Shown piece by piece: positions 10,552-18,599 of a DNA stretch of 64,000 nucleotides. Origin of the DNA: JALZVT01 sp039029135 (lineage in GTDB: Bacteria; Pseudomonadota; Gammaproteobacteria; Pseudomonadales; Azotimanducaceae); NCBI GenBank assembly GCA_039029135.1, contig JBCCGT010000010.1, positions 1-64,000 on the forward strand, given 5' to 3'. The notes beneath the pieces were generated by a model, which saw only the letters and a list, made by a program, of their open reading frames with translations, did not search any database and was not told the origin of the DNA. Every line of letters starts with the position of its first letter. The first letter of the stretch is position 1. Both the position numbers and the translations under genes were made by a program.

Positions 10552-11131
10552 CGATGACGACTCCCGGGCCCGCTGTGTCGGTTGCCCTTGCTTGGGGATT
10601 GTTAGTAGCGGCCGGCCGCGTCTGCAGCCATTCGCCGAGCTGCGCCCGCGCCCTATTGAGCCGCGAGCGCACGGTGCCCACCGCGATGTCGAGCGTGTGC
10701 GCCGTTTCCTCGTAGCTCAGGTCCTGCAGCGTGATCAGCGTCAGCACCTCGCGCTGTCCCTCTGGCAGTTGGGCGATCAGGGCGGCGACGTCGCGCGTGC
10801 TGCGCTGCCAGTGCGCGCTGTCTTCCGCCGAGGGCGCCGCCGGTTGTTCGGCGTCCGGCGTGGGCGGTTCGCGGCGCGCGCGGCGCAGCTGATTGCGGAA
10901 CCGCCCGTACAGCCAGCCGCGGGCGCTGTCGCTGCGGCGGGCATCGAAGCCGCTCGCGTCCTCCAACAGGCCCAGAAAGGTTTCCTGCAGCGCCTCCGCG
11001 ACCAGATGCGCTGCGACCCCCTGGGCGAGGCCGAATCGATAGAGCGCGTCGGCGTGCCGTTCGTACAGCGGGGTCAGCGCTTGGCGCTTCCCGGTCTGCA
11101 GTTCGTCGATGAGTTCGGCGTCGCTTGGCAT
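10544..11131 (-). CDS. ECF-type RNA polymerase sigma factor
   Basis: The 195-residue protein has sigma region 2 (about 10-75; LYERHADALYRFGLAQG...EALQETFLGLLED and RGWLYGRFRNQLRRARRE) and region 4 (about 115-165; IAQLPEGQREVLTLITLQDLSYEETAHTLDIAVGTVRSRLNRAR) with its helix-turn-helix. Between them is an Ala/Pro-rich linker. It lacks region 3, as ECF sigmas do. It directs polymerase to stress or envelope promoters and is presumably held by the membrane protein encoded by the overlapping next gene. A GGAACC motif about 52 bases upstream of the start could be a self-recognised -35 element. Confidence 0.88.
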   Translation of the reverse strand: MPSDAELIDELQTGKRQALTPLYERHADALYRFGLAQGVAAHLVAEALQETFLGLLEDASGFDARRSDSARGWLYGRFRNQLRRARREPPTPDAEQPAAPSAEDSAHWQRSTRDVAALIAQLPEGQREVLTLITLQDLSYEETAHTLDIAVGTVRSRLNRARAQLGEWLQTRPAATNNPQARATDTAGPGVVIDV

Positions 11132-11159
11132 CTGTCCACGATCGAGCGGTCTCTATCAG

Positions 11160-11188
11160 GATATGTCACCGACAGAGGAAAAGGTTCC
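11160..11188 (-). promoter_or_regulatory. Candidate ECF promoter of the sigma unit
   Basis: On the minus strand GGAACC (11188-11183) is followed by a pyrimidine-rich spacer and GTGACATATCC, ending about 30 bases before the sigma start codon. GGAAC-type -35 boxes are usual for ECF sigmas, which often autoregulate. The -10 element is not clear, so this is only a candidate. Confidence 0.25.
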
Positions 11189-11234
11189 AAGCGACATCGA
11201 CGAATGTCGCGACGGCCGCCTCGGTTTGTCAGCG

Positions 11235-13106
11235 TCAGGCCGGCACGCCGTCCTCCGCCCAGGCCGACAGGCTCTGCTGGCGGTACAGCTCGAAGTAGCG
11301 GCCGCGCTGCGCCATCAGCGCGGCGTGGTTACCCAGCTCCTCGATCCGGCCGTCGGCGACTACGACGATGCGATCGGCGTTGCGGATGGTCGACAGGCGA
11401 TGCGCGATCACGAACGCGATACGCCCGGCCAGCACGCGTGTCAGGCCCTCCTGGATGCGCCGCTCGGTCTCGGTGTCGACCGACGAAGTCGCCTCGTCCA
11501 TCACCAGCACCTGCGGGTCCGCGAGTATGGCCCGCGCGAACGACACGAGCTGCTTCTGCCCGGCGGAGAGCTGGCTGCCGCCCTCGCCGGTCTCGGTGTC
11601 GTAGCCCTTCTCCATCGCGCGGATGAAGTCGTGCGCGCCGGCGATCCGCGCGGCGTCCTCGACCTCGGCATCCGACGCTTCCAGTCGGCCGTAGCGGATG
11701 TTCTCGCGAATGCTGCCGCTGAACACGTGCGCGTTCTGCAGCACCATGCCGATGTTCGACTGCAGCCAGGCCAGCGAACGATTGCGGTAGTCCACGCCGT
11801 TGAACTCGATGGTCCCGCTGGTGGGCTCGTAGAAACGGCAGATCAGATTCACCAGCGTGCTCTTGCCCCCGCCGGTCGGCCCGACGATGGCGATCGTCTC
11901 GCCCCGCTGCACGTCCAGATCGATGTCGCGCAGCACCGGCTTTGCTGGGTCGTAGTGAAAGCCGACGTTGCGCAAGTTGATGCGCGAGATCGTCGCCTCG
12001 CCGCCGTCGCTCGCCACGTTGTCGCGCGGCGGCGCGCCGGCCTGGGCGGCCAGCGCCGCGCGGACCGTGGGCGAGTCCTCGATCTCGGGCCGCGCGTTGA
12101 TCAGCGACAGGATGCGCTCGGCCGACGCCTGCGCCATCTGCATCTCGGCGAACCAGGCGCCGAGCTGTTCCACCGGATCGAAGAAGTGGCGCGCATAGGC
12201 CATGAACGCGACCAGCGTGCCGGCCGAGATGACGCCGCCGATCAGATCGAAGCCGCCGACGGCCAGCGTGAGTCCGATGGCGAGGCTCGCGAGCGTGACC
12301 ACGACCGGTAGGTAGATCGCCGCCTGGGTCAGGTTGGTGACGCTGGCGCTGCGCATCTTGTCGGTCAGCCCCGAAAAGTCCTGCTGATTGGCCTGCTCGC
12401 GCACGAACGCCTTGCTGGTCAGCACGCCCATGATCGCCTCGTTGTAGCTCGCGGTGATGCGGCTGTTGGTCGCGCGCACGATGCGCGCCGAGCCCAGGAT
12501 GCGACGCTGAAAACGGATCGACACCCACGCCAGCACCGGGATGATCGATAGCACGACCAGCGCGAGCTTCGGGTTCATCACCAGCATGCAGCCCGCGATG
12601 CCGATCATCATCGTCGAGCCCCAGATCACGTCGAGGAATCCCCAGGCGAGGATGTTTGACAGCCGCTCGCAGTCGCTGGTCATGCGCGCCATCAGCCAGC
12701 CCACGGGTCGATGGTCGTAGTAGGCGAACGACAGGCGCTGCAGGTTTTCAAAGCCGGCGGTGCGGATGTCGTAGCTCACGTGGGTGCGGATCTTGCCGCC
12801 CACGCGCACGAAGCCGCCGATCGCGAACGCGATCAGCGCAGAGACCACGCCGTAGGCCACCGCCCAGGGCCAGAGCACGGCTTGCTCGCCGTTGGCCGCC
12901 ACCTCGTCGACCACGCCGCGCGTGAGCAGCGGGTAGGCGACCTCCATGCACGCCGTCAGCACGGCGAAGGCGGCGAGCAGTTTTAACTCGCGGGGATAGC
13001 GCCGCGCATAGCCGAAGAGCTGACGCCAGAGGTCGACGTTCATGCGCCTCGCGAGCGCCTCGTCGTCAAAACCGTCGTCGAAATTTTCGTCGTCGTAGGT
13101 GTCCAT
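11235..13106 (-). CDS. ABC exporter half-transporter, canonical catalytic Glu
   Basis: The 623-residue protein has an acidic N-terminus, a six-helix exporter membrane domain (about 40-325) and an ATPase domain (about 370-610). Walker A is GPTGGGKST (409-417), the Q-loop glutamine is Q457, Walker B is VLVMDEA with D537 and catalytic E538, and the H-loop is H569. The signature is LSAGQ (513-517), not LSGGQ. It lies 108 bases behind a second half-transporter on the same strand, whose Walker B lacks the glutamate but whose signature is canonical. The two therefore most likely form a heterodimer of the TM287/288, LmrCD or MdlAB kind, exporting drugs, lipids or peptides. The substrate is unknown. 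Confidence 0.85.
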   Translation of the reverse strand: MDTYDDENFDDGFDDEALARRMNVDLWRQLFGYARRYPRELKLLAAFAVLTACMEVAYPLLTRGVVDEVAANGEQAVLWPWAVAYGVVSALIAFAIGGFVRVGGKIRTHVSYDIRTAGFENLQRLSFAYYDHRPVGWLMARMTSDCERLSNILAWGFLDVIWGSTMMIGIAGCMLVMNPKLALVVLSIIPVLAWVSIRFQRRILGSARIVRATNSRITASYNEAIMGVLTSKAFVREQANQQDFSGLTDKMRSASVTNLTQAAIYLPVVVTLASLAIGLTLAVGGFDLIGGVISAGTLVAFMAYARHFFDPVEQLGAWFAEMQMAQASAERILSLINARPEIEDSPTVRAALAAQAGAPPRDNVASDGGEATISRINLRNVGFHYDPAKPVLRDIDLDVQRGETIAIVGPTGGGKSTLVNLICRFYEPTSGTIEFNGVDYRNRSLAWLQSNIGMVLQNAHVFSGSIRENIRYGRLEASDAEVEDAARIAGAHDFIRAMEKGYDTETGEGGSQLSAGQKQLVSFARAILADPQVLVMDEATSSVDTETERRIQEGLTRVLAGRIAFVIAHRLSTIRNADRIVVVADGRIEELGNHAALMAQRGRYFELYRQQSLSAWAEDGVPA

Positions 13107-13214
13107 CTGTCTCTCGTGTTTCCCTTGATCGCCCCCGACCAGGCCGGCGCGATCTGATCTCCTTTGGCGGTGGCTGCGCGTTGCGTCGCGCGGCCGCCGC
13201 GCTTCATTTCCTTC

Positions 13215-15050
13215 TCAGTCGCGCCGCGCGTTCGCGACGCGCTCCAGGTCGTCGCGTATCGAGGTGTCGAGCTGACCCTGTATCTCGCACAGCCGTCGGT
13301 ACAGGCCGGGCTGGGCCGCTAGCGCGTCGTGGCTGCCGATCTGGCTGATGCGCCCGCCCTCCAGCACCACGATGCGGTCCGCGTGGCGCACGGAAGACAG
13401 TCGATGCGCGACGATTAGCGTGGTGTGGCGCCCCTGCCGCCGCCTCAGCGCGGCGAGGATGTCGCGCTCGGTGCCGGTGTCGACGGCGGACAGCGAGTCG
13501 TCCAGCACCAGGATCGGCGGGTCCTTCAGCAGCGTCCGCGCGAGCGCCAGACGCTGGCGCTGACCGCCGGACAGCGTCACGCCGCGCTCGCCCACCATCG
13601 CGTCGAACCGCTCGGGAAAGCTCTGGATCGACTCCCAGATCGCCGCGTCCTCGCAGGCGCCGCGCACGTCCTCGTCGTTGGCCGCCGGCCGACCGACGCG
13701 CAGGTTGCCGCCGATGCTGCGCGAATACAGAAACGGATCCTGAAACACCACGCCGATCTGACTGCGCAGCCAGTGGCGATCGAGCTCGCGCAGCTCGTGA
13801 CCGTCCAGCGTCACGGATCCCGACTGATAGTCGTACAGCCGCAGCAGCACCCGGATCAGGCTGGTCTTGCCGGACCCTGGCGGGCCGACGAGGCCGATCG
13901 TCTCGCCCGGCGCGATCGTGAGATCGATGTTGTCGAGTTCCGGTGGCCGCGCGCTCTGTTCATCGCCGCTATAGGCAAAGCGCAGCGCCGAGAACGCGAG
14001 TGCCCCGCTGGCGCGACCGGCGGCCGGCACGACGCCCGGCGCCTCCGGCTCGTGGCTGAGGATGTGGTTGACGCGTCCCAGCGCGATCACGGCCTTGCCG
14101 CTGTCCGTCAGCACCCGGCCGAGATGGCGGATCGGCCAGATCACCATGCCGATGTAGGTCATGAACGCGAACAGGTCGCCCACGGTCAGCGTGCCCGCCA
14201 TGATGAAGCGGCCGCCGACGATCAGGACGATGCCGAGCTGGGTCATCGCGACGAAGTCGCTGATGCCCCAGTACAGCGACATCAGCCGCATCAGCTTGTA
14301 GCTGTGGTCGCGAAAGTCGGCGTTGCGCGCATCGAACTTTTCGGTCTCGAACGCCTGACGCGCGAACGCGCGGACGACGCGGATGCCCGTGAGGTTTTCC
14401 TGCAGCGTCGCGGTCAGGCGCGCCTCCGCCTCGTCGGTCTGCTCGAACAGCGCCTTCACCTTCTGGAAAAAGATGAACGCCGCGATGGTGAGGATCGGCA
14501 TCAGGCACACCGACATCCAGGCGAGCCGGCTGTCCAGCCAGAACAGGATCGGCAGCACGGTCAGCAGCAGCATGATCGCGCGGCCGATCTCGACGACGTG
14601 GGTCGCAAGGAACACGCGCAGCGTCTCGACGTCGCTGCTGCAGCGCTGCACCAGGTCGCCGGTGTCTGCCGTGTCGTAGAAACCGGCGGGCACCTGATGC
14701 AGGCGTCGGTACAGCGACTGCCGCAGCCGTTCGGTGATGGCCTCCGAGGCGAGCGCGGCCCAGCGACCGCGCAGATACAGGAACACGCCCGCGATCGCCG
14801 TGACCAGCAGGCTCAGCCCCGCCGAGGCCCACAGGTAGCCCGCATAGTCGCCCGCGAACCAGCTCGCGAGCGGGGCCATGCCGTAGGCGAAGTCCTGCTC
14901 TGCGACCACGTCGATGGCGAACTTGCCGATCAGCGGCGCGCCGAAAAAGAACACGTTCGTCAGCGCCATGGCCAGAATCGCGCCGCCGTAGCGCAGCCGC
15001 TGGCCGCTGGTCACGTCCCACAGAGTTCGATTGGTTGGTTGGTCGTGCAT
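13215..15050 (-). CDS. ABC exporter half-transporter, degenerate Walker B
   Basis: The 611-residue protein has a six-helix exporter domain (about 20-310) and an ATPase domain (about 350-585). Walker A is GPPGSGKT (389-396), Q-loop Q437, signature LSGGQ (493-497), Walker B ILVLDDS with D517 followed by D518 where glutamate is usual, and H549. Replacement of that glutamate by aspartate is the hallmark of the degenerate ATP site in heterodimeric exporters. Its Walker motifs would pair with the altered LSAGQ signature of the downstream partner, and its good LSGGQ with the partner's good Walker B. It is the first gene of the pair. Confidence 0.85.
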   Translation of the reverse strand: MHDQPTNRTLWDVTSGQRLRYGGAILAMALTNVFFFGAPLIGKFAIDVVAEQDFAYGMAPLASWFAGDYAGYLWASAGLSLLVTAIAGVFLYLRGRWAALASEAITERLRQSLYRRLHQVPAGFYDTADTGDLVQRCSSDVETLRVFLATHVVEIGRAIMLLLTVLPILFWLDSRLAWMSVCLMPILTIAAFIFFQKVKALFEQTDEAEARLTATLQENLTGIRVVRAFARQAFETEKFDARNADFRDHSYKLMRLMSLYWGISDFVAMTQLGIVLIVGGRFIMAGTLTVGDLFAFMTYIGMVIWPIRHLGRVLTDSGKAVIALGRVNHILSHEPEAPGVVPAAGRASGALAFSALRFAYSGDEQSARPPELDNIDLTIAPGETIGLVGPPGSGKTSLIRVLLRLYDYQSGSVTLDGHELRELDRHWLRSQIGVVFQDPFLYSRSIGGNLRVGRPAANDEDVRGACEDAAIWESIQSFPERFDAMVGERGVTLSGGQRQRLALARTLLKDPPILVLDDSLSAVDTGTERDILAALRRRQGRHTTLIVAHRLSSVRHADRIVVLEGGRISQIGSHDALAAQPGLYRRLCEIQGQLDTSIRDDLERVANARRD

Positions 15051-15304
15051 GTCGGTCTACTGCCTTGTTCCTGGTCGCGGGTGGCGCCGATGAATCGGCC
15101 TCCCCCTAATCCTTTATCTGCTTGTGCGTTTCGTTGTTGCCGCGTGCCTGTCGAGACGGTTGCGCGGCTGCGAACACCATGACGTCGGGCGGCGCGGTTG
15201 GTCTGAACCCGCGAACGCGCGACGCGCATCCGGCCCCGGTGGGGCGCGGTCGGTCTGTCGGTGGTTTGCCGACCCGATCCCCGAAGGGCAGGTCGGTCGG
15301 AGGT

Positions 15305-15320
15305 GCGCGGCTAGCCGCGC
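15305..15320. repeat. Perfect 16-bp palindrome
   Basis: GCGCGGCTAGCCGCGC is a perfect palindrome lying eight bases beyond the stop codon of the 42-codon minus-strand gene at 15328-15456. It can form a six-pair stem with a four-base loop in RNA. No U-tract follows on the minus strand. It may end or protect that short transcript. Confidence 0.4.
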
Positions 15321-15327
15321 TCGCTGA

Positions 15328-15456
15328 CTACTTCAGCCGGCCGGGCGATCGGTGCCCGATAACCGGCTTAAAGTCCGCAGCGATAGTGATGACACCGGCA
15401 GCGACCGAGACCGGGTACGCAATGCGTGTCTTGAACGGTGCGTTCATCAGTTGCAT
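15328..15456 (-). CDS. Isolated 42-residue small protein
   Basis: On the minus strand, GAGGAGA (15469-15463) sits six bases before an ATG that opens 42 codons ending in TAG. The product begins MQLMNAPFKTRIAYPV, has a mildly hydrophobic middle (SVAAGVITIAADF) and a basic end (GHRSPGRLK). I know no relative. The ribosome binding site is among the best in the window. The ORF is the only one in about 600 bases between the ABC exporter and the FG-GAP lipoprotein genes, and it is framed by inverted repeats upstream (15477-15493, 15521-15535) and downstream (15305-15320). These points suggest a real small gene, possibly membrane-associated. No function is assigned. Confidence 0.5.
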   Translation of the reverse strand: MQLMNAPFKTRIAYPVSVAAGVITIAADFKPVIGHRSPGRLK

Positions 15457-15476
15457 CGGTGATCTCCTCGTCGAGC

Positions 15477-15493
15477 GCTTTCCATGGGAAAGC
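15477..15493. promoter_or_regulatory. Inverted repeat before the 42-codon gene
   Basis: GCTTTCC-ATG-GGAAAGC is a perfect 7-bp inverted repeat with a three-base centre, directly upstream of the ribosome binding site of the 42-codon gene. It could be a repressor operator or an mRNA hairpin that controls ribosome access. Confidence 0.4.
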
Positions 15494-15520
15494 AGCCGGT
15501 GGTTGGTTTGGGCAGCCGGA

Positions 15521-15535
15521 TTGTGGACATCACAA
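15521..15535. promoter_or_regulatory. TTGTG-N5-CACAA inverted repeat
   Basis: TTGTGGACATCACAA is a symmetrical 5-5-5 element about 65 bases upstream of the 42-codon gene, in the region where its promoter should lie. It looks like a dimeric repressor or activator site. No matching regulator is evident in the window. Confidence 0.3.
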
Positions 15536-15604
15536 CCAGCTGAGGCGCGGCATCGTACTCTTTTTTTTCGCGCGCGCCAAATGCGCGGCGCTGGATCGCA
15601 GCTC

Positions 15605-15633
15605 GGCCGCGCGAACTTGGCGCTCGCGCGGCC
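15605..15633 (-). terminator. Strong hairpin after the FG-GAP lipoprotein gene
   Basis: GGCCGCGCGA (15605-15614) and TCGCGCGGCC (15624-15633) are perfect 10-bp inverted repeats with a nine-base loop, 22 bases downstream of the minus-strand stop at 15656. No U-tract follows on the minus strand, so termination may need Rho or be weak. A T-tract on the plus strand lies nearby at about 15560-15569. Confidence 0.5.
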
Positions 15634-15655
15634 AGACTCTACGGTTGTTCAGGCG

Positions 15656-18121
15656 CTATTCCTGATTAAAGAGCGCGTCGAGGGACAGCTCTGTGTCCTC
15701 CGCCGCCAGCGCGGCCGCGACATCGGCGCCGCGAATGACGTAGGCCTCGCCGCTCGCGGTCGATATCACGACGACCTCGCTCAGGCCGTCGTCGTCCAGA
15801 TCGCCGGGGCTCGCAAGCGTACCGGCCAGCGGTCGCGTGTCGTTGACCGGGTTGATGGTCAGCCCGTCGCCCGGCAGCTCGCTGCCGAGATCGTAGGTGA
15901 ATCCGAGCGCGACGGGTGTCAGCGCCTGCCCCGCGACGAAGCGAATCACCGGACTGACCGGCCCCAGCCCCCGCGTCGTCAGCGCGAACTCATCGCCGGC
16001 GTCGCCGTCGAGGTCGCCCAGGGCGGTCACGCCGCCGGAGGTGCTGATCTGGCTGTCGTCCACGACGATTTTGCTGCTCATGCCGCCGGGCGCCTGTGAG
16101 CCCGGTGCGACCTCGGCGAGTCCGCCGGCCGGGGTCGTCCACAGCAGATCCGGCACGGTATCCGCGTCGACGTCGAACGGCCGGCGGTTGAACGCGACCA
16201 CGCCGTTCGTCACGTTGGTCTGCGCGTCGTAGTCGAAGCCCACCGACAGGCTGCCCGCGATGCGACCGTCCGCGATGGTGCTGCTGTACAGCAGGCTGAT
16301 GAGCTGGGTTGCGGCCAGCATCAGCTCGTCGGCGCCGTCGCCGTCGAGGTCGCCAATCACCCCGAGCTGCTCGCCGATGAACGGCTGGTCGAAGTAGTCC
16401 AGATTCAGGTCGAGCGCCTCGGTTTGCAGGGCGGTGTCCAGATCCAGGCTCGCGTTCGCCTGCGCGGCCGCGATGAAGTCGCCGAACACGATGCGGGCGC
16501 GTTCGGCGGGCGTCGGCTGAGCGATCGCCAGATCGCCCCGGCCATCGCCGTCGAAATCCGCGGCGGCCAAGCCGGTGATTCCATTGGCGCTAACGGTGGC
16601 CGACATCAACGCGAGGCCCTGACCGGCCTGCAGCGCATCGATGTTCAGACTGGACGTCTCGGGCGCCGTCAGCGTGCTGCCCCAGATCAGGTACGCGAGC
16701 GGCCTATCCGTCGGGCAGCCGCCGCAATCTCTGAAGCCCAGCAACAGCTCGCCGCGGCCATCGCCGTCGATGTCGCCGACCGCCCGCGCCGCCATGACGC
16801 GGCTGACGCCAATCGGGGGTTCCGACCAAGTGATGCGAACGGCCTCCGGCGCGGCCTCGATGGTCAGGTCGACGCTGCCGGCCGGCATGGCCGCGTTCAG
16901 CGCGCCGCTGAAGACCACCAGGCCCGACTGATCGTCGCGGTTGTCGTCCTGGATGGTGAGCCACAGCTCCGGCCGGCCATCGGCGTCGATGTCGCCGAGG
17001 GCCTCCGCCGCGGCAACGCCGGACGCCCGCAGTCTTACGCCGGAGGCCACGGCGCCCTCGACGTCGGAGACGGTGAAGCTGGCCTCGCACGTCGTCTCCC
17101 CGACCTGCACGCTGACGGTGCCGTCGGTCTGGGTGAGCGACTCGAAGTCGATGGCGTTTGCCAAGGACACCGCGCCGGATAGCTCGTCGAACGTGATGCT
17201 GTCGAAGACGAGGGCGTCGGCGAAGGCGCTGAAGTTCTGAAAGGGAAAGGTCTCGCCTTCGGGGTCGGCGAACGTGAAGGTGTAGATCTGGCCCGCCTGG
17301 TTCTCGTCGAAGGCGAAGGCCGCCTCGGATGTGCACACCGGCGCTTCGTCGACGTCGGTGATCGTAAACATCAGCGCTTCGGTGATCGTGGCGTCGCTGT
17401 TGGAGATCGACAGATCGAATCGATAGACGTTGTCGCCGTCCGCATCGGCGGGCATCTCGAAGTCGGGCGCCGTGACGAATTCGATTCCGCCGGGGACCAG
17501 CCGGAAGGCGGCGGCGTCATCGCCCGCGAGAGAAAACTCGAGCACGGACGAGTCGTTGTCGGTGGCGGAAATGGCGGTACCGATAATGCCTTCCCCCGCC
17601 TCGAAATTGCTCGACCCCTGGTATCGAGGCGGCTCGATGACGTTGGTGATGGTCACGCGGATCACCTCGCTGACGCTCGTCGTGCCGTCGTTCAGCGTGA
17701 TGGTCTGCTCGTAGACGTTGTCGGCGTTGTTATCGAGCGGCATCTCGAAGTTGAAGCTGCCGTCGGCCGTGTTCGCCGTGACCGTGCCGGTCGTCGCGTT
17801 CAGCGTAAACAGACCGCCGTCGCCGCTGGTGTCGTCCGTGATCGTAACGGTGTCGCCGTCGGGGTCCGAGACGCTAACCGTGAACTGGACGAACTCGTTT
17901 TCGGCGAAGCTGAAGCTGGTCGAGCCGCTGAAAGCCGGCGGCGAGTTTCCGGATGCGGGTGGTGATGGCGGCTCGTTCCCGCCGCCGCCGCCACCACCAC
18001 CGCCACAGCCGACCAGCAGTAGGGCTGCGACCATGAACAGGCCGAGTTGCCGAATCGTTGTTCGCACCTGTGTGCGTCGGACGATGGGGTGGGGGAATGA
18101 GGCTGACGGGGCAAAGGGCAT
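15656..18121 (-). CDS. Cadherin-like / FG-GAP repeat lipoprotein
   Basis: The 821-residue protein has a lipobox LVGC (36-39); the cysteine is followed by a run of nine glycines and a Pro/Ser linker, so it is predicted to be a lipid-anchored envelope protein. The first half (about 55-370) has cadherin-like beta domains, recognisable by F.ENE, VSDPDGDTVTIT, DNNADNVYE and TITNVIEPP. The second half (about 385-800) has FG-GAP/VCBS-type repeats with calcium-loop motifs such as LGDIDADGRPEL, VGDIDGDGRGEL, AADFDGDGRGDL and IGDLDGDGADEL, which usually fold as a beta-propeller. Such proteins act in adhesion or polysaccharide binding. Starts at MPFAP or a later GTG (VRTTIRQLG) are both possible. Confidence 0.82.
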   Translation of the reverse strand: MPFAPSASFPHPIVRRTQVRTTIRQLGLFMVAALLLVGCGGGGGGGGGNEPPSPPASGNSPPAFSGSTSFSFAENEFVQFTVSVSDPDGDTVTITDDTSGDGGLFTLNATTGTVTANTADGSFNFEMPLDNNADNVYEQTITLNDGTTSVSEVIRVTITNVIEPPRYQGSSNFEAGEGIIGTAISATDNDSSVLEFSLAGDDAAAFRLVPGGIEFVTAPDFEMPADADGDNVYRFDLSISNSDATITEALMFTITDVDEAPVCTSEAAFAFDENQAGQIYTFTFADPEGETFPFQNFSAFADALVFDSITFDELSGAVSLANAIDFESLTQTDGTVSVQVGETTCEASFTVSDVEGAVASGVRLRASGVAAAEALGDIDADGRPELWLTIQDDNRDDQSGLVVFSGALNAAMPAGSVDLTIEAAPEAVRITWSEPPIGVSRVMAARAVGDIDGDGRGELLLGFRDCGGCPTDRPLAYLIWGSTLTAPETSSLNIDALQAGQGLALMSATVSANGITGLAAADFDGDGRGDLAIAQPTPAERARIVFGDFIAAAQANASLDLDTALQTEALDLNLDYFDQPFIGEQLGVIGDLDGDGADELMLAATQLISLLYSSTIADGRIAGSLSVGFDYDAQTNVTNGVVAFNRRPFDVDADTVPDLLWTTPAGGLAEVAPGSQAPGGMSSKIVVDDSQISTSGGVTALGDLDGDAGDEFALTTRGLGPVSPVIRFVAGQALTPVALGFTYDLGSELPGDGLTINPVNDTRPLAGTLASPGDLDDDGLSEVVVISTASGEAYVIRGADVAAALAAEDTELSLDALFNQE

Positions 18122-18599
18122 TGTGACTCCTTAGTCATTGAATGCGCACGGTGGTTTGCAACGACACGACGGTCGCCGCGCGCATGCGGCGCGGCGGAAC
18201 ATTGAAGCTGCCGAAGAAATCGCGAGCGTGAACGAGCGCGGTTGCCGCACTGCGTATCTGAATGCTGAACTTGTGTCTTGTTTCCTTTTTTTTTCTTGCT
18301 TTTTTTGAACGTGCGTTTCTTGTTCTTATTCAGGCACCGTCGGGGCGAACGCGGTTGCCTAGCATGATACAGGTGGATGCTACCGATCCGCGTGAATCCA
18401 CCGCACCGCGGTGGCCGGTCCTGAATTTGTTTAGTTTGCGCCGCTCGGATGGCACCCGAAGTGGCGATAGAAATCTCGGGCGAGCTAATATGCGGAGTCA
18501 AGGTTTGCGCATCGACGCGCCGAAATTGAGCGAATCGATGTCAACACGAAGAGTACGAAGAGCACAAAGCGCGGAGAGCGCGATGACAGGGGGCTCAGC
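18122..18599. other. 478-base divergent intergenic region
   Basis: The region separates the minus-strand lipoprotein gene from the plus-strand acyl-CoA dehydrogenase operon and should hold both promoters. It contains a T-rich tract at about 18280-18308 that is unusual for this GC-rich DNA, a 7-bp hairpin CCACCGC-ACC-GCGGTGG (18398-18414) and a 9-bp tandem repeat near the right end. No convincing gene was seen in it. Confidence 0.5.
18545..18571 (+). repeat. Short 9-bp tandem repeat
   Basis: CACGAAGAG, TACGAAGAG and CACAAAGCG follow each other with a 9-base period, ending 28 bases before the acyl-CoA dehydrogenase start. It lies outside any supported gene. Whether it recurs elsewhere in the genome cannot be seen. 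Confidence 0.5.

Noticed and set aside
13425..15182. 585-codon plus-strand ORF opposite the ABC exporter gene
   Set aside because: Composition is typical of antisense to a GC-rich gene (Arg, His, Gln, Ala) and no domain is visible; the minus strand has complete ABC motifs.
15560..15569. T-tract as an intrinsic terminator on the plus strand
   Set aside because: No stable hairpin directly precedes it and no plus-strand gene ends nearby.
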